Source of the DNA: Pseudomonas sp. RSB 5.4
GTDB taxonomy: Bacteria; Pseudomonadota; Gammaproteobacteria; Pseudomonadales; Pseudomonadaceae
Assembly: GCF_037126175.1 (NCBI RefSeq)
Contig: NZ_CP146986.1
Location: 5,518,501 to 5,582,500, forward strand
Length of the DNA: 64,000 nucleotides
Reading direction: 5' to 3'
The notes under the pieces were generated by a model. It saw only the letters and a program-made list of their open reading frames with translations. It did no database searches and was not told the origin of the DNA. The position numbers and the translations under genes were made by a program. Of the stretch, positions 27,590-36,644 are shown in pieces (the first letter of the stretch is position 1; each line of letters opens with the position of its first letter).

Positions 27590-28753
27590 TTACACGTAAA
27601 ACGATTTCAGCGGCGGGAAGCCATTGAATTCGACGGCGCTGTAACTGGTGGTGTACGCACCGGTCGACAGCCAGTACAGACGATCACCGATGGCCAGGTT
27701 CAGCGGCAGACCGTACTTGTAGTTTTCGTACATGATGTCGGCGCTGTCGCAGGTCGGGCCGGCGATGACCACTTCTTCCATCTCGCCTTTCTTCTCGGTC
27801 CAGATCGGGAACTTGATCGCTTCATCCATGGTTTCGATCAGGCCGGAGAATTTGCCCACATCGGTATACACCCAGCGCTCGACAGCGGTGCGGGATTTAC
27901 GCGCAACCAGTACCACTTCGCTGACCAGAATACCGGCGTTGGCAATCAGCGAACGGCCCGGTTCCAGAATGATTTCCGGCAGGTCATCGCCGAAGTCTTC
28001 TTTCAGGAAGCGGATGATTTCTTCGGCGTAGGTTTCCAGGCTGTTGGTGCGGGTGATGTAGTTGGCCGGGAAGCCACCGCCCATGTTGATCAGTTTCAGG
28101 TGAATGCCGTCTTCTTCTTTCAGGCGTTCGAAGATCACTTTGACCTTGGCGATCGCCGCGTCCCAGACACTGATGTCGCGCTGTTGCGAACCCACGTGGA
28201 ACGAGATGCCGTACGGCACCAGGCCCAGGTCACGGGCGAGGATCAGCAGATCCATGGCCATGTCGGTCTGGCAGCCGAATTTGCGCGACAGCGGCCAGTC
28301 GGCGGTGGTCGAGCCTTCAGTGAGGATGCGCACATAGACTTTCGAGCCCGGTGCAGCCTTGGCGATGTTGCGCAGGTCGGCTTCGGAGTCGGTGGCGTAC
28401 AGGCGCACGCCCTTCTCGAAGAAGTAGCGGATATCCTTGGATTTCTTGATGGTGTTGCCGTAGCTGATCTGATCCGGGCTGACGCCACGGCTCAGCACTT
28501 TGTCCAGCTCATAGATGGAGGCGATGTCGAAGCTCGAGCCTTTCTCTTTGAGCAGGTCGATGATCTCGACGGCCGGGTTGGCCTTGACCGCGTAGTAGAC
28601 CTTGGCGAATTCGAAACCGGCGCGCAGGTCATCGTAGGCCTGGCTGATCATCGCGGTGTCGATCACCACGAACGGGGTTTCCTGTTTGTCGGCGAACGCC
28701 TTCATTTTCTGAAAGGTTTCGCGCGCGAAATAGTCTTCGACCTGGATCGACAT
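27590..28753 (-). CDS. speC: Ornithine/lysine decarboxylase, group IV (alanine racemase fold)
   Basis: A PLP enzyme of 387 residues that decarboxylates ornithine to putrescine (PA4519 speC counterpart); lysine as an alternative substrate cannot be excluded. Visible motifs are the PLP lysine in YYAVKANP, HVGSQ, the phosphate-binding GGGFP, EPGRSL, the catalytic cysteine in GPTCDSAD and the C-terminal GAYTTSYS. The ATG at 28753 has AGGAG nine bases upstream. The leader contains a terminator-like hairpin and a seven-codon ORF that ends in the ribosome site, hinting at attenuation or translational control. Confidence 0.93.
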   Translation of the reverse strand: MSIQVEDYFARETFQKMKAFADKQETPFVVIDTAMISQAYDDLRAGFEFAKVYYAVKANPAVEIIDLLKEKGSSFDIASIYELDKVLSRGVSPDQISYGNTIKKSKDIRYFFEKGVRLYATDSEADLRNIAKAAPGSKVYVRILTEGSTTADWPLSRKFGCQTDMAMDLLILARDLGLVPYGISFHVGSQQRDISVWDAAIAKVKVIFERLKEEDGIHLKLINMGGGFPANYITRTNSLETYAEEIIRFLKEDFGDDLPEIILEPGRSLIANAGILVSEVVLVARKSRTAVERWVYTDVGKFSGLIETMDEAIKFPIWTEKKGEMEEVVIAGPTCDSADIMYENYKYGLPLNLAIGDRLYWLSTGAYTTSYSAVEFNGFPPLKSFYV

Positions 28754-28765
28754 GCTGGAGTGCTC

Positions 28766-28789
28766 CTATGGGCAAACGGGTAAAAACAT
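28766..28789 (-). CDS. Candidate seven-codon leader ORF of the decarboxylase gene
   Basis: ATG TTT TTA CCC GTT TGC CCA TAG reads M-F-L-P-V-C-P and its stop codon runs into the decarboxylase ribosome site (ATAGGAGC). It lacks its own clear ribosome site. It could be a chance frame; its position is what makes it worth noting. Confidence 0.3.
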   Translation of the reverse strand: MFLPVCP

Positions 28790-28861
28790 GGGTGTAAATG
28801 AACGTCCTCCGTATCCCCACTTTGGTTCGCCTACTTCCCAAGGCATGTCGCCGAAAGCAAA

Positions 28862-28890
28862 AAGGCCACGGGCGTAACTGCCCTTGGCCT
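28862..28890 (-). terminator. Terminator-like hairpin in the decarboxylase leader
   Basis: On the minus strand AGGCCAAGGG, a 9-base loop and CCCGTGGCCT are followed directly by TTTTTGCTTT. It lies about 110 bases before the decarboxylase ATG. No upstream gene ends nearby (the next, the ABC ATPase gene, ends at 29388), so it may be an attenuator. Confidence 0.65.
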
Positions 28891-29285
28891 TGCTGTCTCG
28901 TCGTCAGTACTTGAGCCGGATGGATCGTTTCCAGCATGGACGTTCGGCGCGAACTTTAGGGCGTGAGGGGCCTGAGATCAACTAAAAATGTCGCGTTTTT
29001 GCACGCTTCTGACGTGCGTCGCGGATATCACTCTTTGTAGCCGACCGAGATGACGGGCAGATGTTCCCCAGGAATTTTCATGTGTTAAAAATACCTGCAC
29101 GTTCGCCGCTTTTCTCGGCTAACTAGTGGGTAAGTGCGATAGGCGCAACATCGGCGACGTTGGCGGCGACAGGTGGGTGTGAGGGGGATTTTGGCCGTTT
29201 GTAAGCGGCTGCTTGCAGAAGTTCCGTGAACGCAGCTGTTGAGATTCTTTTCCGCCTGCGAATCATCAGGAAATTGCACAGATCC
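28891..29285. other. Intergenic stretch upstream of the decarboxylase leader
   Basis: No supportable gene is seen. The minus-strand end nearest the decarboxylase probably holds its promoter. The remainder to the REPIN at 29286 shows only short chance frames. Confidence 0.5.
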
Positions 29286-29375
29286 TGTGGGAGTGGGCTT
29301 GCTCGCGAAGACATTTTCACAGCCGACATCACCGCCGACGGCCATTACGCATTCGCGAGCAAGCCCGCTCCCACA
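29286..29375. repeat. REPIN
   Basis: TGTGGGAGTGGGCTTGCTCGCGAA and the reverse complement TTCGCGAGCAAGCCCGCTCC-CACA enclose a variable centre, just after the end of the osmoprotectant operon. Confidence 0.88.
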
Positions 29376-29387
29376 GGTTTGGAGTTT

Positions 29388-30545
29388 TTACGCGATTGCA
29401 GCCTCAGCCGGCGAGACGATATTGGTCTTCATCCCGCGCGAACGCCCCGAGCTCAGGTAAGCCGCAATCGACTCCTGCGTCACCTCACCCAGGAACACCC
29501 GCTCGGCATCCATCACCGGCAGCCACGAACGGTTGAACTCGTACATGCGCGACAGCAGGATGCGCAGGTGTTCGTCGTACGCCGCGGTGGCGTTGAACTC
29601 GCGCAGATACTGCGCGCAGGTGCCGGTCTGGCGGTGCAGGTCGCGTCGACGGACGTAACCCAGCGCCTTGTTCTCGGCACAGGTGACCACCACGTAGCGG
29701 CGGTCATGCTCGTCCATCAATTCCAGCGCATCGGCCACCGGGGTCTCTGGACTGACCGATGGCGCGTTGTCCGCTGCGTCTTCAGCCTTCACCAGCAGCA
29801 GACGCTTGAGGGTGCTGTCCTGGCCAACGAAGTTGCTGACAAAGTCGTCTGCCGGGTGCGCGAGCAGGGTGTCCGGATGGTCGATCTGCAGCAGTTTGCC
29901 GGCGCGGAATATCGCGATCTTGTCGCCGAGTTTGATCGCTTCATCGATGTCGTGGCTGACCATGATCACGGTCTTGTTCAGCGCGCGCTGCATCTCGAAG
30001 AACTCGTTCTGGATCATCTCGCGGTTGATCGGGTCGACCGCACCGAACGGCTCGTCCATCAGCAACAGCGGCGCATCCGCCGCCAGTGCGCGGATCACAC
30101 CGATGCGCTGTTGCTGGCCGCCGGACAGTTCACGCGGATAGCGATGCAGATACTGCTTGGGTTCGAGCTTGATCATGCTCATCAGTTCGCGAGCGCGGTC
30201 GTGGCATTTCTGTTTGTCCCAGCCGAGCAGTTTCGGCACCACGACGATGTTCTCTTCGATGGTCATGTTCGGGAACAGGCCGATCTGCTGGATCACGTAG
30301 CCGATGTTGCGACGCAGGGTCACTTCGTCGAGGTCGGTGGTGTCTTCACCGTTGATCAGGATCTTGCCCGAGGTCGGCTTGATCAGGCGGTTGATCATTT
30401 TCAGCGTGGTGCTTTTGCCGCAACCCGATGGCCCGAGGAACACACAGATTTCGCCTTCATTGACGGTCAGGCTCACCGAGTCCACGGCTTTGACATCTTT
30501 GCCGTTGCTCTGGAAGGTCTTGCTGAGGTTTTGAAGTTCGATCAT
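29388..30545 (-). CDS. Osmoprotectant (glycine betaine/carnitine/choline) ABC transporter ATPase
   Basis: A 385-residue ATPase of the OpuCA/ProV group. It shows Walker A GPSGCGKST, signature LSGGQQQR, Walker B LLLMDEPFGAVD and the switch histidine in VSHDIDEA. A C-terminal CBS-type region (residues ~260-370, DALELMDEHDRRYVVV) senses ionic strength in relatives. The ATG at 30545 overlaps the permease stop by four bases. It is the last gene of a permease-binding protein-permease-ATPase operon on the minus strand. Confidence 0.93.
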   Translation of the reverse strand: MIELQNLSKTFQSNGKDVKAVDSVSLTVNEGEICVFLGPSGCGKSTTLKMINRLIKPTSGKILINGEDTTDLDEVTLRRNIGYVIQQIGLFPNMTIEENIVVVPKLLGWDKQKCHDRARELMSMIKLEPKQYLHRYPRELSGGQQQRIGVIRALAADAPLLLMDEPFGAVDPINREMIQNEFFEMQRALNKTVIMVSHDIDEAIKLGDKIAIFRAGKLLQIDHPDTLLAHPADDFVSNFVGQDSTLKRLLLVKAEDAADNAPSVSPETPVADALELMDEHDRRYVVVTCAENKALGYVRRRDLHRQTGTCAQYLREFNATAAYDEHLRILLSRMYEFNRSWLPVMDAERVFLGEVTQESIAAYLSSGRSRGMKTNIVSPAEAAIA

Positions 30546-31195
30546 TTGAGGAGTCCTTTTGGAGTCAGCGTACGTTGCAGCCACTGCAGGAGAAGGTCGG
30601 CGAAGATCGCCAGAAGACTGACCAGCAGCGCGCCGACGATCAGCATCGACATGTCGCTGCGGCTGATGGAGGCGAGGATCAGCACACCGAGGCCACCGGC
30701 GCCGATGGTTGCGGCGATGGTCATCACGCCGATGTTCATCACCACCGCGGTGCGCACCCCGGCGAGGATCACCGGCACCGCAATCGGCAACTCGACCATG
30801 CGCAGGCGCTGGCCGAAGGTCATGCCGATACCGCGTGCGGCTTCACGGATGCCCGGCTCGACGCCGGTCAGGGCGAGGTAGGTGTTGCGCATGATCGGCA
30901 GCAGCGAATAAAGGAACACCGCGGTGATCGCCGGCATCGGCCCGAGGCCCTGGCCGAACTTGGAGTAGAACGGCAGCAGGAGACCGAACAGCGCAATCGA
31001 CGGCACGGTCAGCAGCACTGTGGCGCTGGCCTGCAAGGGACCGGCGAGGCTGGGGAAACGCGTCATCAGAATGCCCAGCGGCACACCAATGAGGATCGCC
31101 AGTGTCACGGCGACGCCAACCAGGGTGATGTGCTGCCAGGTCAGGTGCATCACCTGCTGCCAGTCGAGGTGGGAAAAGGCGTTCAGAAATTCCAT
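30542..31195 (-). CDS. Osmoprotectant ABC transporter permease
   Basis: A 217-residue inner-membrane permease of the OpuCB/ProW group with about five to six membrane segments and the EAA-like loop REAARGIGMTFGQRLRMVELP that docks the ATPase. The ribosome site AAGGAGG precedes the ATG at 31195. It is translationally coupled to the ATPase gene and partners the second permease at the operon start. Confidence 0.93.
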   Translation of the reverse strand: MEFLNAFSHLDWQQVMHLTWQHITLVGVAVTLAILIGVPLGILMTRFPSLAGPLQASATVLLTVPSIALFGLLLPFYSKFGQGLGPMPAITAVFLYSLLPIMRNTYLALTGVEPGIREAARGIGMTFGQRLRMVELPIAVPVILAGVRTAVVMNIGVMTIAATIGAGGLGVLILASISRSDMSMLIVGALLVSLLAIFADLLLQWLQRTLTPKGLLK

Positions 31196-31207
31196 GACTT
31201 TTCCTCC

Positions 31208-32101
31208 TTAATTGAGTGGGTGCTGGCGCAGAAAGTCGGCGGCCACTTTCGATGGGCTTTCGTGATCGACGTCGACCCGCGCGTTGAGCTGGCGCATGGT
31301 TTCGTCATCGAACAGTTCTGCCAGCGGCTTGAGTTGCTCGGCCAGTTGCGGGTGTGCATCGAGGTAGGCCTGACGCACCACCGGCGCGGCGGTGTAGTCG
31401 GGGAAGTAGTGCTTGTCGTCTTCCAGCAACTTCAGGCCGAAGGCATTCAGGCGACCGTCGGTGGTGTAGACCAGACCGGCGAACACCTGGCCGTTGCGCA
31501 GCGCGGTGTAGACCAGCCCCGCGTCCATCTGGCGGATGTTCTTACGGGTGAGGTTCATGTCGTAGAGCTTGACCATGCCGTCGAGACCGTCGGAGCGGTT
31601 GGCGAACTCGGTGTCCAGCGCCACCAGGTGATTGGTCTTGGCTTCATCGCGCAACACCTTGTTCAGGTCGCTGATGGTGTTGATCTGCGGATACTCCTCG
31701 GCGACTTTTTTCGGCAGGGCGAGGGCGTAGGTGTTGCTGAATTTCGACGGGGTCAGCCAGACCAGGCCTTTTTTCGCGTCGAGTTCTTTGACCCGGGCGT
31801 AGGACTGTTCGCTGTCGAGTTTTTCGGTGACATGGTTATAGGCCACCAGCGACACGCCGGTGTATTCCCAGAGCATGTCCAGTTGCCCGCTTTCGTGAGC
31901 GCTGCGGGCGAGGTTGCTGCCCAGACCGCCGGTGATCTGCGCGTCGTAACCTTTGCTGCGCAGGTATTGCGCGGTGATTTCCGCGAGCAGGGTCTGCTCG
32001 GTGAACACCCGGGCGCCGAGGCGAATCACCGGTTTTTCCGCCGCCTGGGCCAATCCTGCGAACAGCATGATGCAGCCTAAGATCAAGCTAAGTCGTTTCA
32101 T
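31208..32101 (-). CDS. Osmoprotectant ABC transporter substrate-binding protein
   Basis: A 297-residue periplasmic binding protein of the OpuAC family that would bind glycine betaine, choline or a related quaternary amine. A signal peptide ends at AQAAEK. The mature part has the family-typical VIRLGARVFTEQTLLAEI and MLWEYTGVSLVAYN. AAGGA precedes the ATG. Ligand identity cannot be set from the sequence. Confidence 0.92.
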   Translation of the reverse strand: MKRLSLILGCIMLFAGLAQAAEKPVIRLGARVFTEQTLLAEITAQYLRSKGYDAQITGGLGSNLARSAHESGQLDMLWEYTGVSLVAYNHVTEKLDSEQSYARVKELDAKKGLVWLTPSKFSNTYALALPKKVAEEYPQINTISDLNKVLRDEAKTNHLVALDTEFANRSDGLDGMVKLYDMNLTRKNIRQMDAGLVYTALRNGQVFAGLVYTTDGRLNAFGLKLLEDDKHYFPDYTAAPVVRQAYLDAHPQLAEQLKPLAELFDDETMRQLNARVDVDHESPSKVAADFLRQHPLN

Positions 32102-32122
32102 AAATATTCCTTCGCAAAAGCC

Positions 32123-32839
32123 TTAAGACGGGCGCAAACCGCGTTCCAGCCAGAGACGGCTGGCGAGGGTGACCACGCCATCGAGCAGCAGGGCCAGCAG
32201 CGCGGTGCACGCGGCGCCGAGCAGCAGTTGCGGCTGATTGTTCAGGGCGATGCCGGGAAAGATCAGGCTGCCGAGGCTGTTGGCGCCGATCAGGAAGGCC
32301 AGCGGCGCGGTGCCGACGTTGATCGCCAAGGCTACGCGCACGCCACCGATGATGATCGGCACCGCATTGGGCAATTCAACTTTCCACAGCACCTGACGCG
32401 GGGTCATGCCGATGCCGACGGCGGCTTCTTTCAGCGAACCCTGGACGTTTTTCAGGCCTTCGTAGGTGTTGCGCACAATCGGCAACAGAGAGGCGAGGAA
32501 CAAAGCGAAGATTGCCGGACCACTGCCGATGCCGAGAATCCCCAGGGCAATCGCCAGTACGGCCAGCGGTGGCACGGTGTTGCCGATATTGAAGATCTGC
32601 ATGAAACGTTCAGCGCGGCCGACCATGGTCGGGCGACTGAGGAAGATACCGGCGGGGATGCCCACGACAAGGGCGGCCAGCATTGAAGCGAGGACGAGAA
32701 TCAGATGAGCTTGCAGGTAAAACAACAAATCGTCGCGGTAGTGTTCGATCGTGTTGATGCCGATCCAGTGGACCAGCAGGGCCAGGAGCGCGATAACCAC
32801 CGCACCTCCCATCAGCCCTTTGCCATAGCGGATAGCCAC
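32123..32839 (-). CDS. Osmoprotectant ABC transporter permease, first gene of operon
   Basis: A 238-residue permease. I chose the GTG at 32839 because AAGGAG lies exactly seven bases upstream, whereas the longer ATG frame from 32950 adds a soluble 37-residue stretch without a ribosome site. The product has about six hydrophobic segments and an EAA loop (KEAAVGIGMTPRQVLWKVELP) almost matching that of the second permease, so the two probably form a heterodimer. Confidence 0.88.
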   Translation of the reverse strand: MAIRYGKGLMGGAVVIALLALLVHWIGINTIEHYRDDLLFYLQAHLILVLASMLAALVVGIPAGIFLSRPTMVGRAERFMQIFNIGNTVPPLAVLAIALGILGIGSGPAIFALFLASLLPIVRNTYEGLKNVQGSLKEAAVGIGMTPRQVLWKVELPNAVPIIIGGVRVALAINVGTAPLAFLIGANSLGSLIFPGIALNNQPQLLLGAACTALLALLLDGVVTLASRLWLERGLRPS

Positions 32840-33171
32840 AGGCGGACTCCTTTTCTTGTAGTCGGCGAACGCCGTCCCGAGTGGCATGCCATGCCTGGCT
32901 GCCGGGAAATAAACGTTCGCGAGAAGCAGCTCCTTCAGCACCGGCAACAAGCGGTCTGAAAGCGAGCCATGAGCGCAGCCTCGTCAGGCTAACTTGCTGA
33001 TTTTTCAGCCCCTGACGAAATGTCGTAACAGGGGATGGACGTCTCCGTGCTTTAAAAGGTTCCCATCCGGGGCAGCATTTGGCCACCCTTAATGTGCTCA
33101 ACGGTTCGGTTATTGCATCGAGTTGGGCTATAATCGCGGCCCTTTTTTGAATCACCGCCAGGCGATTTCCC
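32840..33171. promoter_or_regulatory. Divergent promoter region between osmoprotectant operon and prfC
   Basis: A 330-base gap without a gene. The prfC side has a consensus -10 hexamer TATAAT at 33129-33134, followed by a C/T-rich leader. A good -35 is not evident. The operon side shows no clear hexamers. Confidence 0.6.
33129..33134 (+). promoter_or_regulatory. Probable prfC -10 element
   Basis: A perfect TATAAT 38 bases before the prfC ATG. The region 17 bases upstream (around TCGGTT) is a poor -35. Confidence 0.6.
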
Positions 33172-34755
33172 ATGACCAACCAGGCCGCCGAAGTCGCGAA
33201 ACGCCGCACTTTCGCCATTATTTCCCACCCCGATGCCGGTAAAACCACGATCACCGAAAAGCTCCTGTTGATGGGCAAGGCGATTGCAGTGGCCGGCACG
33301 GTGAAATCCCGTAAATCCGACCGCCATGCGACATCCGACTGGATGGAGATGGAGAAGCAACGGGGTATTTCCATTACCACGTCGGTCATGCAGTTCCCGT
33401 ATCGCGAACACATGATCAACCTGCTCGACACCCCGGGCCACGAAGACTTCTCCGAAGACACCTACCGCACCCTGACGGCGGTCGACTCGGCGCTGATGGT
33501 GCTCGACGGCGGTAAAGGCGTTGAGCCACGGACCATCGCGCTGATGGACGTCTGCCGTCTGCGTGACACGCCGATCGTCAGCTTCATCAACAAACTCGAC
33601 CGTGACATCCGCGACCCGATCGAACTGCTCGACGAGATCGAAGCCGTCCTCAAGATCAAGGCTGCGCCGATCACCTGGCCGATCGGTTGCTACCGTGACT
33701 TCAAGGGCGTTTATCACCTGGCCGACGACTACATCATTGTCTACACCGCCGGTCACGGTCACGAACGCACCGAAACCAAGATCATCGAGAAACTCGACTC
33801 CGACGAGGCGCGCGCGCACCTGGGCGACGAGTACGAGCGCTTCCTCGAACAGCTGGAATTGGTGCAGGGCGCCTGCCACGAGTTCAACCAGCAGGAGTTC
33901 CTCGACGGTCAACTGACCCCGGTGTTCTTCGGTACTGCATTGGGCAACTTCGGGGTCGACCACGTGCTCGACGCCGTAGTTGACTGGGCCCCGCGTCCGC
34001 TGGCCCGTGTCGCCAACGAGCGCACCGTCGAGCCGGTGGAAGAGAAGTTCTCGGGCTTCATCTTCAAGATCCAGGCGAACATGGACCCGAAACACCGTGA
34101 CCGCATCGCCTTCATGCGTATCTGCTCCGGCAAATACGAGAAAGGCATGAAGATGCGCCATGTGCGTACCGGCAAGGACGTGCGCATCGGCGACGCCCTG
34201 ACGTTCTTCTCCTCCGAGCGTGAACAGCTGGAAGAGGCGTACGCCGGCGATATCATCGGTCTGCACAACCACGGCACCATCCAGATCGGCGACACCTTCA
34301 GCGAAGGCGAAGTCCTCGGTTTCACCGGCATCCCGCACTTCGCCCCGGAACTGTTCCGTCGCGTGCGTTTGCGTGATCCGTTGAAGTCCAAGCAGTTGCG
34401 TCAAGGGCTGCAACAGCTGGCTGAAGAGGGTGCGACTCAGGTGTTCTTTCCGGAGCGTAGCAACGACATCATTCTTGGCGCCGTGGGTGTGCTGCAGTTT
34501 GATGTGGTCGCGAGCCGCTTGAAGGAGGAATACAAGGTTGAGTGCTCTTATGAGCCGATCACTGTTTACTCCGCGCGCTGGATTGAATGCAGCGACAAGA
34601 AGAAGCTTGAGGAGTTTTCCAACAAGGCTGTGGAGAATCTGGCATTGGATGGCGGTGGGCACCTGACCTACCTGGCGCCGACGCGGGTTAATCTGGCGTT
34701 GATGGAAGAGCGGTGGCCGGATGTGAAGTTCCGTGCGACCCGTGAGCACCACTAA
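33172..34755 (+). CDS. prfC: Peptide chain release factor 3
   Basis: A 527-residue translational GTPase that ejects RF1/RF2 from the ribosome after peptide release. The G motifs are HPDAGKTT (G1), DTPGHEDF (G3) and NKLDRD (G4). EF-G-like domains II and III follow. The length equals that of E. coli RF3. A TATAAT box lies about 40 bases upstream and a terminator follows the gene, so it is a single-gene unit. Confidence 0.97.
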   Translation: MTNQAAEVAKRRTFAIISHPDAGKTTITEKLLLMGKAIAVAGTVKSRKSDRHATSDWMEMEKQRGISITTSVMQFPYREHMINLLDTPGHEDFSEDTYRTLTAVDSALMVLDGGKGVEPRTIALMDVCRLRDTPIVSFINKLDRDIRDPIELLDEIEAVLKIKAAPITWPIGCYRDFKGVYHLADDYIIVYTAGHGHERTETKIIEKLDSDEARAHLGDEYERFLEQLELVQGACHEFNQQEFLDGQLTPVFFGTALGNFGVDHVLDAVVDWAPRPLARVANERTVEPVEEKFSGFIFKIQANMDPKHRDRIAFMRICSGKYEKGMKMRHVRTGKDVRIGDALTFFSSEREQLEEAYAGDIIGLHNHGTIQIGDTFSEGEVLGFTGIPHFAPELFRRVRLRDPLKSKQLRQGLQQLAEEGATQVFFPERSNDIILGAVGVLQFDVVASRLKEEYKVECSYEPITVYSARWIECSDKKKLEEFSNKAVENLALDGGGHLTYLAPTRVNLALMEERWPDVKFRATREHH

Positions 34756-34776
34756 GCGTTGAGCTGAGTTGTCTGG

Positions 34777-34809
34777 AGCCCCTGAGGTGTAGGCCTTGGG
34801 GGCTTTTTT
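34777..34809 (+). terminator. Rho-independent terminator of prfC
   Basis: AGCCCC and GGGGGCT form the ends of a hairpin followed by TTTTTTT, about 20 bases after the prfC stop. Confidence 0.85.
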
Positions 34810-34910
34810 TGGGCTTTGGTCTTGGCGGCCTTCGGGCCGACCAGGCTTCGGGTGGTTTGGGTGTATATCCGTTTTTTTGGTGATGGCGGATTAGGGTTCC
34901 GCCCTTACGG

Positions 34911-36332
34911 CCATCCCTTTCAAGGTCTTAGGTAAAATCCCCTGAAATTTCAGTCAGGGATCCCCCGAAGATGTGGACCGATGTTCTAGCTCGATTCGAA
35001 AAAAAAGCACCTGCCAGCGTCATGGCCAAGTTGGCGCTGGAGCAGGCTATTGCTCCTGAGTGGGTCGATCAGGTCTTCGAAGAACATCGGCAACGGCAGT
35101 ATTCTCGTGAACTACTGTTCTCGACCATCATCAAGCTGATGTCCCTTGTTTCATTGGGTTTGAAGCCATCCCTGCACGCCGCCGCTCGGCAACTGGAAGA
35201 TCTTCCTGTCAGCTTGGCAGCCCTCTACGACAAGATCAGTCGTACCGAACCTGCTCTGTTGCGCGCGCTGGTCACAGGCTGTGCACAACGCCTGACCCCA
35301 ACCATCAAAGAGCTGGGTTGCACCACGATGCTGCCGGGCTGGCAGGTTCGGGTGGTGGACGGCAACCACTTGGCATCCACTGAGAAACGTCTGGGCGCTC
35401 TACGCCACGAGCGGGGTGCCGCTCGTCCTGGCTTTTCGGTGGTTGTCTACGACCCCGATCTCGATCAGGTCATCGACCTTCAGGCATGTGAGGATGCCTA
35501 CGCAAGCGAGCGTATTTGTGTGCTGCCTCTATTGGCTGATGCCGAGCCGGGCCAGGTGTGGCTGGCTGATCGACTCTACTGCACGCTCCCGGTTATGGAA
35601 GCTTGTGAGCAGGTCCAGACATCCTTTGTCATTCGTCAGCAAGCCAAGCACCCACGCCTGATTCAAGAGGGTGAGTGGCAAGAGCCCGTAGCTGTGGAAA
35701 CAGGCACTGTGCGCGAGCAGATCATCCACGTCAGAGGCGGTTACCAATGGCGGCGCGTGGAACTGACGCTTCATTCGCCAACAGACTCGGGTGACAGCAG
35801 CTTGATGTTCTGGAGCAATCTACCTGAGAGCATCAGTGCACAGCAGATCGCAGAACTCTATCGCCGCCGCTGGAGTATTGAGGGCATGTTCCAGCGACTG
35901 GAAGCGATCCTGGAAAGTGAAATCGAAACCCTTGGCAGCCCAAAGGCTGCCTTGCTCGGGTTCGCTACTGCGGTATTGGCATACAACGTCCTGGCCGTAC
36001 TCAAACGAAGTGTCGAACAAGCCCATCGCGACACCCAGCCTGAAGGCTGGGAAGCCTCGACCTACCACTTGGCGGTCCAGGTCAGGAGTGGTTATGAGGG
36101 AATGCAGATTGCGCTGCCCTCGGAGTACCTTCCCGTTATCCCTGCGGAAAAACTGGCTCAGCGCTTGTTGGAACTAGCCAGAAACATCCAGCCAAAACAA
36201 GTTGCGAAAAGCCCCCGAGGCCCCAAGGTGCCCAAGCCCAAAACGTGGGTCCAAGGCACAGCGGTGCATGCTCATGTTTCAACGGACAGGGTAATCAAGG
36301 CCGCCAAAACGAAAAGACCTTGAAAGGGATGG
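34911..36332 (+). mobile_element. IS4-family insertion sequence, intact
   Basis: A 1422-bp element. The left end CCATCCCTTTCAAGGTCTT (34911-34929) and the right end AAGACCTTGAAAGGGATGG (36314-36332) are perfect 19-bp inverted repeats. The direct repeat CCCTTACGG flanks both ends (34902-34910 and 36333-36341), the target duplication. Because the transposase is complete and the ends perfect, insertion may be recent. Confidence 0.93.
34971..36323 (+). CDS. IS4-family transposase
   Basis: A 450-residue DDE transposase occupying nearly the whole element. The DDE residues are probably in VVDGNHLAS, LADRLYC and the C-terminal YRRRWSIEGMFQRLE, which is the Y-R-E signature of IS4. The C-terminus is basic (PRGPKVPKPK). 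No frameshift or internal stop is seen. Confidence 0.94.
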   Translation: MWTDVLARFEKKAPASVMAKLALEQAIAPEWVDQVFEEHRQRQYSRELLFSTIIKLMSLVSLGLKPSLHAAARQLEDLPVSLAALYDKISRTEPALLRALVTGCAQRLTPTIKELGCTTMLPGWQVRVVDGNHLASTEKRLGALRHERGAARPGFSVVVYDPDLDQVIDLQACEDAYASERICVLPLLADAEPGQVWLADRLYCTLPVMEACEQVQTSFVIRQQAKHPRLIQEGEWQEPVAVETGTVREQIIHVRGGYQWRRVELTLHSPTDSGDSSLMFWSNLPESISAQQIAELYRRRWSIEGMFQRLEAILESEIETLGSPKAALLGFATAVLAYNVLAVLKRSVEQAHRDTQPEGWEASTYHLAVQVRSGYEGMQIALPSEYLPVIPAEKLAQRLLELARNIQPKQVAKSPRGPKVPKPKTWVQGTAVHAHVSTDRVIKAAKTKRP

Positions 36333-36644
36333 CCCTTACGGCGGGTCACTTTTTCCAGACGCCGAAAAAGTAACCAAAAAGGCTTGCTCCTGCGTTCGGC
36401 CCGCTCGCTGGGGCTCGGGGTCCCTTCGCTGCGGGATCGATCCGGGGGCAGCGCCTACGGTTTGCTTCGCTGCACCTCCTCTCGCTGTGTTTGGCTGCGC
36501 CAAACGGTCGCTGCGCTCCCACCCCCGGACCAATCCCTCCACTCAGCCTTCCGATGTCGCCCGTGGATCAAGATCAAAAGCTTTCGGCGAGCTGACACTC
36601 GGCCATTTGAGTGGTGAAAAGCATGCGCTAGGCTTTTGCTTTCC

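Larger units (their letters stand above)
34865..36579. repeat. Interspersed repeat copy 1, split by an insertion sequence
   Basis: The bases 34865-34910 and 36342-36579 together match, with few changes, the uninterrupted 52073-52360. The IS and one copy of its target duplication lie between. Hallmarks are GGTTCCGCCCTTACGG, then GCGGGTCACTTTTT, GCTTGCTCCTGCGTTCGGCC and CGGTCGCTGCGCTCCCACCC. No convincing gene lies inside; the short frames are low complexity. Confidence 0.85.

Noticed and set aside
28629..28937. 102-codon upstream ORF overlapping the decarboxylase start
   Set aside because: It runs through the terminator hairpin and out of frame into the gene with no ribosome site; I kept only the seven-codon ORF as a weak candidate.
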